Positions 11,475-21,704 of a stretch of 64,000 bases of DNA are shown one piece after another. The stretch's first letter is position 1; each line of letters opens with the position of its first letter. A program made the translations under genes and the position numbers. Below the pieces are notes generated by a model, which did no database searches, had not been told where the DNA came from, and saw only the letters and a list, made by a program, of their open reading frames with translations. Source of the stretch: Candidatus Chlorohelix allophototropha (lineage in GTDB: Bacteria; Chloroflexota; Chloroflexia; Chloroheliales; Chloroheliaceae); assembly GCF_030389965.1 (NCBI RefSeq), contig NZ_CP128400.1, positions 310,001 to 374,000 of the forward strand. The letters run 5' to 3'.

Positions 11475-11847
11475 CTTAACTCCCCCGTTAAGTCCCTCGC
11501 TTATTCCGAGACACTTTTACAGGTTACTCTTACAATTTTCTTTATTTCTTTGGACCTCAAATCCTCTATTCGCTTTTTAATGTGCTTGTTCGGTAGTTAT
11601 TTTAACAACCGAAGAGTGATAGAGAACCTTCTTTGCAGGTTCTGTTTTATGCCCTGTTACAACCCACCGCTCTTTTCATTGGTTCTTTTAGAACCGTACA
11701 GGTTTTCGTTTCCTCCAGTAAAGAAATCCGAGTTGAGGCTACTTTTCGGCTATGCCTACTTTCGCACTTACTCTGACAACCTCGTTACCTTCACCGGTTA
11801 CGATATTGACCTGGGATAACTGATCGTGAGATCAGCTCTAATCCCTA
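11475..11847. other. 16S-23S spacer, no tRNA genes
   Basis: About 370 bases. I see no tRNA-Ile or tRNA-Ala cloverleaf, which many bacteria carry here. It holds the 5' arm of the 23S processing stem (11475-11494), the 3' arm of the 16S processing stem (11602-11627), and a 13-base element ACCTCGTTACCTT (11779-11791, plus-strand reading) that recurs in the leader at 13335-13347. Confidence 0.7.
11602..11627 (-). other. 16S precursor processing stem, 3' arm
   Basis: In the transcript this arm reads GTTCTCTATCACTCTTCG followed by GTTGTTAA. It is perfectly complementary over 18 bases, and nearly so over 26, to the leader arm at 13405-13430. Together they enclose the 16S gene, as in RNase III processing stems. 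Confidence 0.85.
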
Positions 11848-13324
<1,477 letters not shown>

Positions 13325-13404
13325 TTTTCTTTTTACCTCGTTACCTTGCGGTCCCGAAGCTCAAAAGGCGAATTGACAGAGCTAAAAAAACCTTGCTTGA
13401 ATAT

Positions 13405-13430
13405 GTTCTCTATCACTCTTCGATTATTAA
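13405..13430 (-). other. 16S precursor processing stem, 5' arm
   Basis: In the transcript this arm reads TTAATAATCGAAGAGTGATA followed by GAGAAC. It pairs with 11602-11627 across the 16S gene with 18 perfect pairs, plus wobble-compatible extension. It lies about 80 bases before the mature 16S 5' end. Confidence 0.85.
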
Positions 13431-13624
13431 CGTACCACCTTCACGCCCGCTCTCCTCAAAGCCTTATCCAGCCTTTGTCTCCTGCGAGTTGCGTCCGACA
13501 TAAATACCAGCGTTTCTTTCAACGCTCCTCAACCTTATGTTTTTGGGTTGGGGCTTTGGGAAGTTATTTCCCTCTGGTGTATCTCTGTGAGCTTGTTTTG
13601 TACCCCTGTTCGGAGTGCTTGGAT

Positions 13625-13653
13625 AATATACCACCGCGCCCTCTCTTTGTCAA
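13625..13653 (-). promoter_or_regulatory. rRNA operon promoter
   Basis: On the minus strand TTGACA (perfect -35), a spacer of exactly 17 bases, then TATATT (5 of 6 to the -10). It lies about 300 bases upstream of the 16S 5' end, leaving a long leader with the processing arm. A GC-rich stretch within the spacer is typical of strongly regulated promoters. Confidence 0.8.
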
Positions 13654-14173
13654 GCCTTTTTAGGGTCAATTTCTAGGAAGGTTTTGATAGGTAAATTCAA
13701 GCCAATGGAAGGAAAGACTCCAAGCTGTTTGAGGTAGTCCAGCACTCTTTCAGCACTGGCTATTTCAGCTGATAAACTGATATCCCCTACACTACTTCTT
13801 GTCTTTCTTTTCCATGCTTCTAAAATCTGGCGCTCCACCCCTACGCAACATTCCCCTAAATAAGTCCTTCATTTCGCTACTGATACTCATTTGGCGGTAT
13901 TCCATAGGCGCTACCGTGCCTTAATTTATATTAGACTCGTGTAATTTTTTGGTAGGTAGGTGCAAGACTGTTGCTTGTAGCAAATTTTATATGGTATAAA
14001 GGTAGTGGATAATAGGCGGATGCTATTGATGAGTCCACTAACCGGAAATTGATCGAGAAATGGAGTTCTCCAAAGCACCTACGCCTAACATACTTGTGAT
14101 TTTAAAGAGTTTGAATTTAAATTTTCAATGGAATTAATATTGAGATATTGGTTCTATCCAAGTTAGCTTAATT
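13654..14173. other. region upstream of the rRNA promoter, no supported gene
   Basis: About 520 bases. A 62-codon GTG frame on the minus strand (13650-13838) has no ribosome binding site and overlaps the rRNA -35 box, so I do not call it. A loose promoter-like match, TTGCTT-18-TATAAA at 13971-14000, points right toward the small frame at 14174. Confidence 0.4.
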
Positions 14174-14425
14174 ATGCAATATGATAAGCAATTAATTCAT
14201 TGTGATGTGGATGACCGGGTGCTTGAGATTGAAAGCCTGATAGTTGATGATGGACTGGTTGTAAGTATGAAAACCTCCCGTTCTGGCAATTTTCAGCCCT
14301 TTGCCGAGCTTCGCCTAGAGCTTGAGAAGGAGGGTTGGGCTATAGAACTAGCGGGAGTAATACATCTGGGGAAAGCTCACCAACCTGCCAACAGTTACGC
14401 CGCCACCCGACCAATCCCTCAATAG
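14174..14425 (+). CDS. hypothetical 83-residue protein
   Basis: No recognised family. The product is acidic, with hydrophobic strand-like stretches in its first half (DDRVLEIESLIVDDGLVVSMK) and no membrane segment, so it would be cytosolic. No good ribosome binding site precedes the ATG. A weak promoter-like sequence lies about 175 bases upstream. It may be a real small gene or a remnant; the next 160 bases contain nothing I recognise. Confidence 0.3.
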   Translation: MQYDKQLIHCDVDDRVLEIESLIVDDGLVVSMKTSRSGNFQPFAELRLELEKEGWAIELAGVIHLGKAHQPANSYAATRPIPQ

Positions 14426-14586
14426 ATTATGCCAAAGCGTAGTAGCGCTACATTTGCCACCTTACACGAATGAAAGGAGACATTGTAGTTGCTCTTAATG
14501 TGGCATGCCTATGAAAAAGCGAACAACCGAATTGCCTCGCGATTGGTTTCATCTATCGTGGAAAGTGTACAGATGAAAATACTCTT

Positions 14587-16005
14587 ATGTCGGTAATATT
14601 TATGCAGTTCTATACTAAAATACCACGCAGGTTTAGTCTCCTGCGAGCCAATCGAAATCTCAGGAAAATGGATAAGCTACTATTGAACCTTGTTCTTTTA
14701 GCCGGACTTGTAGGTCTGGCTTTCTTTATTTTGAACCTGTTTATCCCCAACTTCCGCAGTTTTTTTATCAACCAACCCACTGTTACAAGTCTTGTACTGA
14801 CGCTTTCAAGCGTTACCTCTTTGATATTTGGCATCATAATCTTTACCGGGCAACCCTGGCCATTTGCTACAAATTATATTGAAAAGTCTCTGTGGTTTTT
14901 TACTTTTGCCTTCGGAGGAACGCTGGCTAATATTAGCTGGGTGATAATGCTCAGCAAAAACAAAGAGTGGGGCTGGTACGCCGGGGTGAGTGGCGGTAGC
15001 CTCTCTCTGGTAGCTACCATCCTAACCATGTTGCCCTTGTTGCAAATGCTGGCAAGCAACGAGCAATTCGAAGCAGATTTACGTAAAGCGTTGGGAGATG
15101 AGTACATAAGCCGCATTCCCAATAGTGTCAAAGCCGGGTTTCGCAATAGCTATTTCAACTTAACCGATTATATAGTCGGGTTAAACACCGGAAACTATTC
15201 CTTCAAGCAGGATTTGGTATTTCGGACTGTGGGTAATGAAAAACTACAATTGGATGTTTTCTACCCTACTTCAAGTAATAATACAGCGTCAAATCCAACT
15301 TTAGTAGTAATTCACGGGGGCGGTTTCGAACAAGGGGACAAGTCAGAATACCCAGAATTTAACGCTTACCTAGCAACCCGCGGCTGGACAGTATTTTCAA
15401 TAAACTACAGGCTTGCCCCAAAATATACCTATCCAGCCCCACAGGAAGATGTACAATGCGCACTTCTGTATATTGCCAAGAACGGCGCAACATATGGAGC
15501 AGATATAAACAAGTTAGTGCTAATGGGACGCAGCGCAGGGGGAAATCTTGCTCTTTCAGCCGCTTATAACCCTAATATTTTACCAACTGACTCTAGTTGT
15601 AGGCAACAACTACCTTCGGTAAAAGCGGTAGTAGCCTACTACCCGCCCACCGATTTAACCGACTGGTACAACAAAGATACGAGTGGGCGAATTCAACCAA
15701 TCGTAGCTAGATATATAGGTGGAACGCCATCCCAAAAACCGGAAGAATATAGCCTCGCTTCGCCTATCAACAACGTTAGGGGAAATATGCCACCTAGTCT
15801 ATTGATAGAAAGCGGGCGTGATCAGCTTGATTTAAGTAACCAATCCACTTTGCTGGCGGACAAGCTAAGAGCAAACGGTAATAAAGTTGCGCTTCTATTC
15901 CTACCTTGGGCAGGACATTCCTTCGACTCAACATTCGAGGGAATAAGCAACCAACCGATTTTATATTTTACCGAGCGGTTTTTGGCTTACGTAGTAGCAG
16001 GTTAA
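14587..16005 (+). CDS. membrane-anchored alpha/beta hydrolase (esterase, BD-FAE/HSL type)
   Basis: Serine esterase-like enzyme tethered to the membrane. The first 160 residues hold about four hydrophobic helices; the rest is an alpha/beta hydrolase. The oxyanion motif HGGG is at about residue 243, the nucleophile Ser316 is in GRSAGG, the acid is probably the Asp in ESGRDQLD, and the His is in WAGHSF. This HGGG-GxSAGG arrangement belongs to the hormone-sensitive lipase / carboxylesterase group. The substrate is unknown. The start is uncertain: none of the ATGs at 14587, 14602 or 14668 has a well-spaced ribosome binding site. The hydrolase domain would face outside if the helix count is four with an outside exit, but topology is not certain. 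It stands alone. Confidence 0.75.
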   Translation: MSVIFMQFYTKIPRRFSLLRANRNLRKMDKLLLNLVLLAGLVGLAFFILNLFIPNFRSFFINQPTVTSLVLTLSSVTSLIFGIIIFTGQPWPFATNYIEKSLWFFTFAFGGTLANISWVIMLSKNKEWGWYAGVSGGSLSLVATILTMLPLLQMLASNEQFEADLRKALGDEYISRIPNSVKAGFRNSYFNLTDYIVGLNTGNYSFKQDLVFRTVGNEKLQLDVFYPTSSNNTASNPTLVVIHGGGFEQGDKSEYPEFNAYLATRGWTVFSINYRLAPKYTYPAPQEDVQCALLYIAKNGATYGADINKLVLMGRSAGGNLALSAAYNPNILPTDSSCRQQLPSVKAVVAYYPPTDLTDWYNKDTSGRIQPIVARYIGGTPSQKPEEYSLASPINNVRGNMPPSLLIESGRDQLDLSNQSTLLADKLRANGNKVALLFLPWAGHSFDSTFEGISNQPILYFTERFLAYVVAG

Positions 16006-16188
16006 AGGACTTGAACTATCCTAAAAATCCGCGTCTACCCTAATCAGAGAGGGTTAACCCATCGAAAATAGTCACCAATCCAATAATACCTAACTCGCCA
16101 CTTACACAAAGTGGAGCAGGGCATTGCATTAATGTAAACTAATCTCAACCATTATAAGCCCTTTTCGCTGAGCATAGGGCTAATTTTA

Positions 16189-16545
16189 TTAACCTGTCTT
16201 TGAAAGATTTTCCGTTTGCCCGGTTTCAAAGCGTTTAAGCTCTTGAGCAAGCCGTTCTTTTAGCCTTGTACGGTGAGGAACAACACCTTGCGTAAATATA
16301 TTACCGTCGATCATAAGTACCGGAGCGTGCCAACCCCCTTTAGCCAGTGCCTCTATAGAAAATTCTATCCAAGGTTTGACTGTAAGTTTGACGCGCTGGT
16401 CATTTCTACCAACACCGAGTTCCTTCAGTACACTTTTAGTTAGCCCGACTGTCAATTCACATTCTTCGCACATTTCATCAGGAACATTGAAGAAAAGTTG
16501 CTTTCCGGTTATACGATAAATAGTAATCTGAATAGGTTTTGCCAT
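16189..16545 (-). CDS. thioredoxin-fold protein with CEEC motif
   Basis: Small soluble protein (118 aa) that probably adopts a thioredoxin/glutaredoxin fold. After a first strand (PIQITIYRI) comes an active-site-like CEEC (Cys26, Cys29) at the head of a helix, and later the cis-proline site HAPVLMIDG (Pro75) followed by a C-terminal helix. A redox role in the cytosol is likely; the partner is unknown. The segment between the two is longer than in simple glutaredoxins. The ribosome binding site is weak (GGAG 12 bases before the ATG). It lies downstream of a zinc-ribbon gene on the same strand, 83 bases apart. Confidence 0.6.
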   Translation of the reverse strand: MAKPIQITIYRITGKQLFFNVPDEMCEECELTVGLTKSVLKELGVGRNDQRVKLTVKPWIEFSIEALAKGGWHAPVLMIDGNIFTQGVVPHRTRLKERLAQELKRFETGQTENLSKTG

Positions 16546-16628
16546 ACTACCTGTACTACTCCAACACTAATCAATGAGTTTCGTGGTATTCGAAGCTCAT
16601 TACCTAGAAATGTACTTATTTATTACGA

Positions 16629-16820
16629 CTAATTTACGTTGCTGAGAGAGCGTGGACCAACTTTTCGGTCAAACTGTACAGTTTTGCGGCGATTTATCAA
16701 TGCGACGCAAGAGGTTTGCCCACAACTTTGGGACATGCTACCATCGCGAAGCACACGCGGTTGAAAAATTCTACCACAGCCGGGACATCTCGGACCGGTA
16801 GGTCTTTTGACAAAAGCCAT
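16629..16820 (-). CDS. small zinc-ribbon protein
   Basis: A 63-residue basic protein with two cysteine pairs, CPGC (near residues 12-15) and CGQTSC (near 33-38), spaced as in a zinc ribbon. No catalytic motif is visible. AAAGGA lies 7 bases before the ATG, which supports the call. A TATAAT-like -10 box is at 16852-16857 on the minus strand, without a clear -35. Such proteins usually bind nucleic acid or another protein, but nothing in the sequence fixes the role. Confidence 0.6.
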   Translation of the reverse strand: MAFVKRPTGPRCPGCGRIFQPRVLRDGSMSQSCGQTSCVALINRRKTVQFDRKVGPRSLSNVN

Positions 16821-17285
16821 TAAAATTTCCTTTCACATTAAGAATTAGAACATTATATCTAACGAGTCAATCGCTTGAAGGTTAACGGTTCAGAATCAGC
16901 GTATGCAACTACTAACCATAACCCATCGGAACTTCACACCGGCATGAGACAAACTTGGTTGGGGCAATAGTTTTATTAGCTGGCTAGAGGTAATTTCCAG
17001 TTTAGCGAAGAACCCATTGTTAGAAAATTAAGAACTGCGTTACCAAGCAGAAAGCTTTTTAGATTTCACTCACTGCTATTATAACAGAAGTAATACACTT
17101 ATGCGGTAACTTTCATAACAAATATACGTGAATTTTTTGTCAATGTTTCATAATTCGTAATTACCATTGCAATTTTCAATTATGTACATATAGTATTGAA
17201 CGCCAAGCAACCGCAAAAGTTTCTATGCTCGCCCATCGATTTTGCATAATCCCTGAATTCAAGGATTCTTTTGATTATAAATGAG
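16821..17285. other. intergenic stretch, A/T-rich
   Basis: About 465 bases between two minus-strand genes. It is unusually A/T-rich toward 17040-17280. No gene, tRNA or clear terminator was found. The end next to 16820 must carry the promoter of the zinc-ribbon gene. Confidence 0.5.
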
Positions 17286-19442
17286 TTAATTTCTCTCGTA
17301 TAAAGCTTGCATAGCTGCAATTTCAGCAATGGTAAGTGTGCGGGAGGCAAGTTCCACCTGCACTAAATTAGTGTGAAAGGTTGCGCCTTTTCCCATATCG
17401 GCTTCTGCATCACTGGTTAGTACATTGCAATTCCAACCTTTTGGACTCCGGCTGTTCCACCAGATGCTAAGATGGCAAGCAACCCCTTGAGTTACCGAAT
17501 CGCCTACTTCCGCCACGAAATAGGCTTGCCCCCGATCATTGAAAGCACGTAGCCAATCGCCATTTTGAATGCCACGCTCGGCTGCATCACTGCTGTTCAG
17601 TTCCAATGTAGGAAACCGCTGTTTCTTGAGCATGGTGGGCATATCGGCGAAACTGCTATTCAGGAAATGGTGAGCAGCAGGTGTTACCAGCCGAATTGGA
17701 TAACGACTGAACAACTCAGGCGAACCATCGGCACTTTCAGCCGAAGGGTTATGATTCGGGAGAGGGTCGAGACCATCTCTCAGCATCTTTTCACTGTAAA
17801 ACTCTATTTTCCCGCTGGGAGTCGGGTATTTACCGTCGGCAAACGGGACATAGGGACGCGGCAAATTGAGACGCGCAAACGATTCTTTCTCCAAACGCTC
17901 GTAGGTTATCCCCTCAAGGCGGGGGTCTTTGCTTGCAAGCGCCTGACGAATCATATCCTCCGCGCTATCATTAAAGCAAGGGTCTTCATAGTCCATACGC
18001 TCAGCCAGCAAACGGAATACTTCGATGTTGGGTTTGGACTCGCCTACCGGATTTATAGCAGGACGGTTTAGCTGCACATACAGATGTCCATAAGCGGCAA
18101 AAATATCGGTATCCTCAAAGGTGGTGGGCGCAGGCAAGACAATATCGGCGTAACGCGCGCTATCGGTCATAACCTGTTCGTGAACCACTGTAAACAGGTC
18201 TTCGCGTTCTAGACCTTTAATAACTTTTGTTAGGTTAGGCACAACCGAAGCCGGGTTGCAGTTATAGACATATAGCCCCATCACACGCGGATTGCTGTAT
18301 TCTAGCAACGCTTCGCCCAATTTAATCATATTGATGGTACGTGGTCTTTTAGGATGGCGGTTTAACAGGTCGGTGCGCTCTAAAGCTGCCAGATTTAGCG
18401 GGAAATCGCCCCCGGTACTAAGCAAAGCGCCGCCACCCGGCACACCCCAAGCCCCCACCAGAGCGGGTAAACAAGCAACGGTACGTACCATCATGCCACC
18501 ATTGGTATGGCGGTTCAGACCGTAGTTAAGCCGTATAAAGCTAGGCTTAATAGCAGCGTACATTCGTGCAAAGTCAATCATCTGAGTGGCGTTGACCCCG
18601 GTAATAGCTTCTACATGCTCAGGGGTAAATTGCTGAACATGCTGGCGCAAAAGCTCAAAACCAAAGGTATGTTGCTCTACAAAGGCTTTATCATACAAAT
18701 TCTCATTAATTATGACTCGCATCATACCAAGCGCCAGCGCCGCATCAGTACCGGGGTAAGGCTGGATAACCAAGTCGGCTTGCTCGGCGGTTTTGCTGCG
18801 ATGCGGGTCAACTACTACAAATTTCGCGCCGCGCTTTCTTGCCTCATTTATAAAAGGCATCAAGTGGACATTGCTGGAAACCGGGTTCGCGCCCCATGCA
18901 ATGATGAGCTTGCTCTCGCCAACCGTCTCAGGGTCGGTGCCGATTTTCGCGCCCATTGTATAGGTATAGCCCACCCCTCCGGCAGTTGAGCAGATTGTAC
19001 GATCAAGCAGACTCGCGCCCATATAGTGGAAGAAGCGTCTGTCCATACTCGCATACGCCAACTTGCCCATGTTTCCCGCATAGCTGAACGGCAAAATTGC
19101 TTCTGCGCTATGCTCGGCAATAATCGCCTTGAAACGTGCGGCAATTGTAGTCAAAGCCTCGTCCCAGCTAATCGGGGTAAATTCGCCTGCGCCTTTTGCG
19201 CCAACCCGTTTTAGAGGCGTAGTAATGCGAATGGGACTATAAATGCGCTCCTGATAATAGCGGGTTTTGACACATAAGAAACCGCCTGTAAAAGGCATTT
19301 CCTCGTCACCTTCAACCTTAATAACCCGCCCGTCTTGTACCGTTGCATTCATTAGACAGGTATCGGGACAATCGTGTGGACAAACCACCCGCTTTTTCTC
19401 AACCAATGGCAATTGCCGGGTTCTATCAGGCACAATCGTCAT
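17286..19442 (-). CDS. molybdopterin-dependent oxidoreductase with [4Fe-4S] cluster
   Basis: Catalytic subunit of the DMSO reductase superfamily (BisC/FdhA-like, 718 aa). The N-terminus holds the cluster motif CPHDCPDTC with Cys21, Cys25, Cys29 and the fourth at Cys57 (FLCVK). Bis-MGD domains follow, and Cys151 in TICSTAGG lies where the metal ligand is expected, so a cysteine-ligated molybdenum or tungsten is likely. The C-terminal MopB domain runs from about 600. There is no twin-arginine signal, so it acts in the cytosol. No iron-sulfur or membrane partner gene is adjacent. GAGAGG lies 5 bases before the ATG. The substrate cannot be read; it is neither a clear formate dehydrogenase nor a nitrate reductase. 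Confidence 0.85.
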   Translation of the reverse strand: MTIVPDRTRQLPLVEKKRVVCPHDCPDTCLMNATVQDGRVIKVEGDEEMPFTGGFLCVKTRYYQERIYSPIRITTPLKRVGAKGAGEFTPISWDEALTTIAARFKAIIAEHSAEAILPFSYAGNMGKLAYASMDRRFFHYMGASLLDRTICSTAGGVGYTYTMGAKIGTDPETVGESKLIIAWGANPVSSNVHLMPFINEARKRGAKFVVVDPHRSKTAEQADLVIQPYPGTDAALALGMMRVIINENLYDKAFVEQHTFGFELLRQHVQQFTPEHVEAITGVNATQMIDFARMYAAIKPSFIRLNYGLNRHTNGGMMVRTVACLPALVGAWGVPGGGALLSTGGDFPLNLAALERTDLLNRHPKRPRTINMIKLGEALLEYSNPRVMGLYVYNCNPASVVPNLTKVIKGLEREDLFTVVHEQVMTDSARYADIVLPAPTTFEDTDIFAAYGHLYVQLNRPAINPVGESKPNIEVFRLLAERMDYEDPCFNDSAEDMIRQALASKDPRLEGITYERLEKESFARLNLPRPYVPFADGKYPTPSGKIEFYSEKMLRDGLDPLPNHNPSAESADGSPELFSRYPIRLVTPAAHHFLNSSFADMPTMLKKQRFPTLELNSSDAAERGIQNGDWLRAFNDRGQAYFVAEVGDSVTQGVACHLSIWWNSRSPKGWNCNVLTSDAEADMGKGATFHTNLVQVELASRTLTIAEIAAMQALYERN

Positions 19443-19451
19443 ACAAACCTC

Positions 19452-19979
19452 TCATTTATTTAAGAGCAAAACCATATGAACCATATCATAATATTGATTG
19501 CCCACTTTGATAGCCAATTGCTCTACTCCGTAGGCTTCAAAACCGCAAGAACGGTACAAAGCAAGCGCGGGTTCATTGCCGTCTGTTACGCTTAAGGCAA
19601 CCTGAGCCATCCCCAACATTGCTTTAAGCTTATCTAGCAAGGCTTGCATCAAGGCTTTTCCCAGCCCCATACCACGCGCTTCAGGTGCAACATACATGCC
19701 CCAGATATAGCCCTTGTGATGCGCCTTTTCCGCCAAATCACACCGAAACCCCACTACTCCCGCCAGCCTATCATTAAACCCGCCTAAAATAAAGTTATCG
19801 GGTAAATCACGGTTAGGGCGTAAGCGTTGCTCTATTTCTCCCAACGGTGTAGCCAGCGCATGGGTGTAGCTTTCGCCAAAAGCTTCAGGGTGTTCCTGCA
19901 AACCGCGCAGTCGCAGCGCCCAAAAAGCAGCGGCATCCTTTTCATCCAATGGTCTAATTTGCATCATTTTATATGCCAT
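19452..19979 (-). CDS. GNAT N-acetyltransferase
   Basis: Soluble acetyl-CoA-dependent acetyltransferase of 175 residues. The acetyl-CoA pyrophosphate-binding loop is VAPEARGMGLGKAL (about 97-110), preceded by the beta-4 strand GYIWGMYV, and NEPALALYRSCGFEAYG (about 134-150) is the C-terminal motif. The acceptor is unknown. It may start at either of two nearby ATGs (MAYKMMQIR). It lies 9 bases upstream of the molybdopterin oxidoreductase on the same strand and is probably co-transcribed. Confidence 0.85.
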   Translation of the reverse strand: MAYKMMQIRPLDEKDAAAFWALRLRGLQEHPEAFGESYTHALATPLGEIEQRLRPNRDLPDNFILGGFNDRLAGVVGFRCDLAEKAHHKGYIWGMYVAPEARGMGLGKALMQALLDKLKAMLGMAQVALSVTDGNEPALALYRSCGFEAYGVEQLAIKVGNQYYDMVHMVLLLNK

Positions 19980-20174
19980 GTGGTAAATGCACTATAAGGT
20001 GAAGCTATTATACAAGTTGTCTGGTAACGCTGAAATAAGCAGTTAGACCTAATTGGTTAATAAATAGATAAAATAAGCCCAACTTTTTTAACTGATTAGG
20101 GTTGCTACTGCTCTTAATTGTTGGTTTTGAGCTCCTCAAAGTTGATTCCACCGCTTTCAATAGAGGTATATGGC
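19980..20174. other. divergent intergenic region
   Basis: About 195 bases between the GNAT gene (left) and the PGQ-rich protein gene (right). No gene-like frame. The right-facing promoter is annotated separately; the left-facing promoter could not be defined. Confidence 0.4.
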
Positions 20175-20202
20175 TTTACAGCCACATGTTTTGCGCTATA
20201 AT
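20175..20202 (+). promoter_or_regulatory. promoter of the PGQ-rich membrane protein gene
   Basis: TTTACA (5 of 6 to -35), a 16-base spacer and a perfect TATAAT, 85 bases before the start codon. Confidence 0.65.
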
Positions 20203-20287
20203 TATGTTAACAATGTTTTTCTGAAGCAGTAATTGTTGTTTCCCGAGTTAGTGTGAGTCGAATACTTAGGTACAGAAAGGAGATACC

Positions 20288-20998
20288 ATGGCTCAATATC
20301 CAAACCAGCCACCCACAGGGCAGCCGCCATACGGGCAACCGCCACAAGGGCAACCACCTTATGGGCAACCGGGACAACCACCTTACGGGCAACCTCCGCA
20401 AGGACAGCCGCCTTATGGGCAACCGGGACAACCACCTTACGGGCAACCTCCGCAAGGACAACCACCTTACCAACAGCCTCCCCAATATCAGCAACAAGCA
20501 GCTCAGGCAATGAAGAATCTGACTGCACCGGTTGCCAAGGTTGATGCCGCTGATGCATACGACCGGGTTTTAAGCTTGATTGCTTATTTGTGGATAATCT
20601 TTTTTGGCTTCACGCCACTTCTAGGAATCAGGATTGTGGATTTTGGAGTGAGTACCACTCAATTCTCCTTCGGCTGGGATTTCAAAGGGTTCTTCGGACT
20701 GATCGCCCCATTTGCAATTATGTTAGCTTCTCGGAATAACCCTTTGGCTGGCTTCCACTCCAAACAAGCCTTCTTCCTTGCAATTGGATATGTAGTAGTT
20801 AGAGCGATTTTGCAATTGTTCTACCTAATCCCCGCCCGTGGCTTCCAAGACGTATTATTGACCGGGCTGTTGGAACCTCTTATCCAAATTACCTTTGCTT
20901 TTGCTGCCGTTTTCGCCGGAGTACGAGCCTTCCTTAACAAGGAACTCTACACTATCCCGGTTATAGGCGGTTTCATTGGCAAACCCAAGCTCCCGTAA
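20288..20998 (+). CDS. PGQ-rich repeat protein with DUF4870/Tic20-like membrane domain
   Basis: The first 75 residues are a low-complexity cytosolic arm built from GQPPYGQP-type repeats. The remaining 160 residues hold about four hydrophobic segments resembling the DUF4870/Tic20-like fold (ending [30 protein letters not shown]). Proteins of this shape are common in bacteria and have no established role. The arm contains an 18-residue unit duplicated in tandem at DNA level (20357-20410 and 20411-20464). AGGAG lies 5 bases before the ATG; a promoter and a terminator bracket it, so it is a single-gene unit. Confidence 0.75.
   Translation: MAQYPNQPPTGQPPYGQPPQGQPPYGQPGQPPYGQPPQGQPPYGQPGQPPYGQPPQGQPPYQQPPQYQQQAAQAMKNLTAPVAKVDAADAYDRVLSLIAYLWIIFFGFTPLLGIRIVDFGVSTTQFSFGWDFKGFFGLIAPFAIMLASRNNPLAGFHSKQAFFLAIGYVVVRAILQLFYLIPARGFQDVLLTGLLEPLIQITFAFAAVFAGVRAFLNKELYTIPVIGGFIGKPKLP
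20357..20464 (+). repeat. 54-nt tandem duplication in the PGQ-rich gene
   Basis: Two adjacent 54-base units, nearly identical in sequence, each coding for [18 protein letters not shown]. The shorter PPYGQP units around them suggest growth by replication slippage. Confidence 0.85.
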
Positions 20999-21011
20999 AA
21001 TTTAGCCGCTT

Positions 21012-21046
21012 GCCCTTTCCCAATGTTTGGGAAGGGGCTTTTTTTT
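21012..21046 (+). terminator. terminator after the PGQ-rich protein gene
   Basis: A 12-bp stem GCCCTTTCCCAA / TTGGGAAGGGGC with one wobble and a 3-base loop, followed by eight T residues. Confidence 0.9.
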
Positions 21047-21125
21047 ATTTCATTTCTTAAGCAAATACTAGACAATATATCGACATTAATCAACAAATAT
21101 TTACACAAATATTATATTATTAGTC

Positions 21126-21154
21126 TTGTGACAGAATATTTGGAATGATATGAT
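21126..21154 (+). promoter_or_regulatory. promoter of the MarR-RND operon
   Basis: TTGTGA (4 of 6), a spacer of exactly 17 bases, and TATGAT (5 of 6). The inverted repeat at 21165-21181 covers the expected start of transcription. Confidence 0.6.
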
Positions 21155-21164
21155 TATTGGGCGA

Positions 21165-21181
21165 CACCGAACTATTCGGTG
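21165..21181 (+). promoter_or_regulatory. candidate MarR operator
   Basis: Perfect inverted repeat CACCGAA-CTA-TTCGGTG, 11 bases after the -10 box and 21 bases before the GTG start of the MarR gene. Position and symmetry fit an autoregulatory operator for the dimeric MarR protein encoded next; binding is inferred. Confidence 0.55.
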
Positions 21182-21201
21182 AAAACTGAAAGGATTAACC
21201 T

Positions 21202-21693
21202 GTGATACTTAAGCAAAATGATGAAAGGTCAAGCCTTGTTAATGCAATACTCGAAAAACAGAAAACTGTCTTTCAAGTTATGCAGGGAGGAGTCTCGCCC
21301 GACTGGTTGGAAGTAGACCTCACAATGCCCCAGTTGAAAATCATCTTTTTGCTTAATGCGCACACTCGCATGCGGATGAACGAGTTATCACGGGTACTCG
21401 GTAAAAACATGTCCACTACTACAGGGGTAGTTGAACATCTAGTAGAGCATGGCTTGGTAAACCGTGAGACTGAACCTGATGATCGCCGGGTGGTGATAGC
21501 CACTATTAGCGATAAAGGGCGCGAACTTTGCGACTCATTACTTAAAGTCGGTACAGAAGAAACCAACGAAGTGCTGGGTTCGCTTAATTTTGATGAACTG
21601 AAAATTGTACAACAAGGCATGGAGATTTATTTCAATGCTGCGCTGGAACACGCCAAAACTAAATTCCAAACTGATTGTAAAGTAAATAAATAG
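21202..21693 (+). CDS. MarR family transcriptional regulator
   Basis: Dimeric winged-helix DNA-binding protein of 163 residues. The recognition region is MRMNELSRVLGKNMSTTTGVVEHLVEHGLV (about 53-82), and the wing is RETEPDDRRVVIATISDKGREL. MarR proteins usually repress an adjacent exporter and release DNA on ligand binding. It starts with GTG, with AAAGGA 7 bases before. The RND permease gene begins 11 bases after its stop, so the two form one operon, probably controlled through the inverted repeat at 21165-21181. Confidence 0.85.
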   Translation: MILKQNDERSSLVNAILEKQKTVFQVMQGGVSPDWLEVDLTMPQLKIIFLLNAHTRMRMNELSRVLGKNMSTTTGVVEHLVEHGLVNRETEPDDRRVVIATISDKGRELCDSLLKVGTEETNEVLGSLNFDELKIVQQGMEIYFNAALEHAKTKFQTDCKVNK

Positions 21694-21704
21694 AGGAGGA
21701 GCCG

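Noticed and set aside
11475-11847. Possible tRNA-Ile or tRNA-Ala in the rRNA spacer
   Set aside because: No T-arm GGTTCGAATCC-like sequence or cloverleaf could be found on either strand.
13650-13838. 62-residue minus-strand frame starting with GTG
   Set aside because: No ribosome binding site and no recognised family, and it overlaps the -35 box of the rRNA promoter. It could be a remnant, but I cannot support it.
20202-20558. Minus-strand frames with [10 protein letters not shown]-type repeats
   Set aside because: They are the complement of the PGQ repeat array of the real plus-strand gene.
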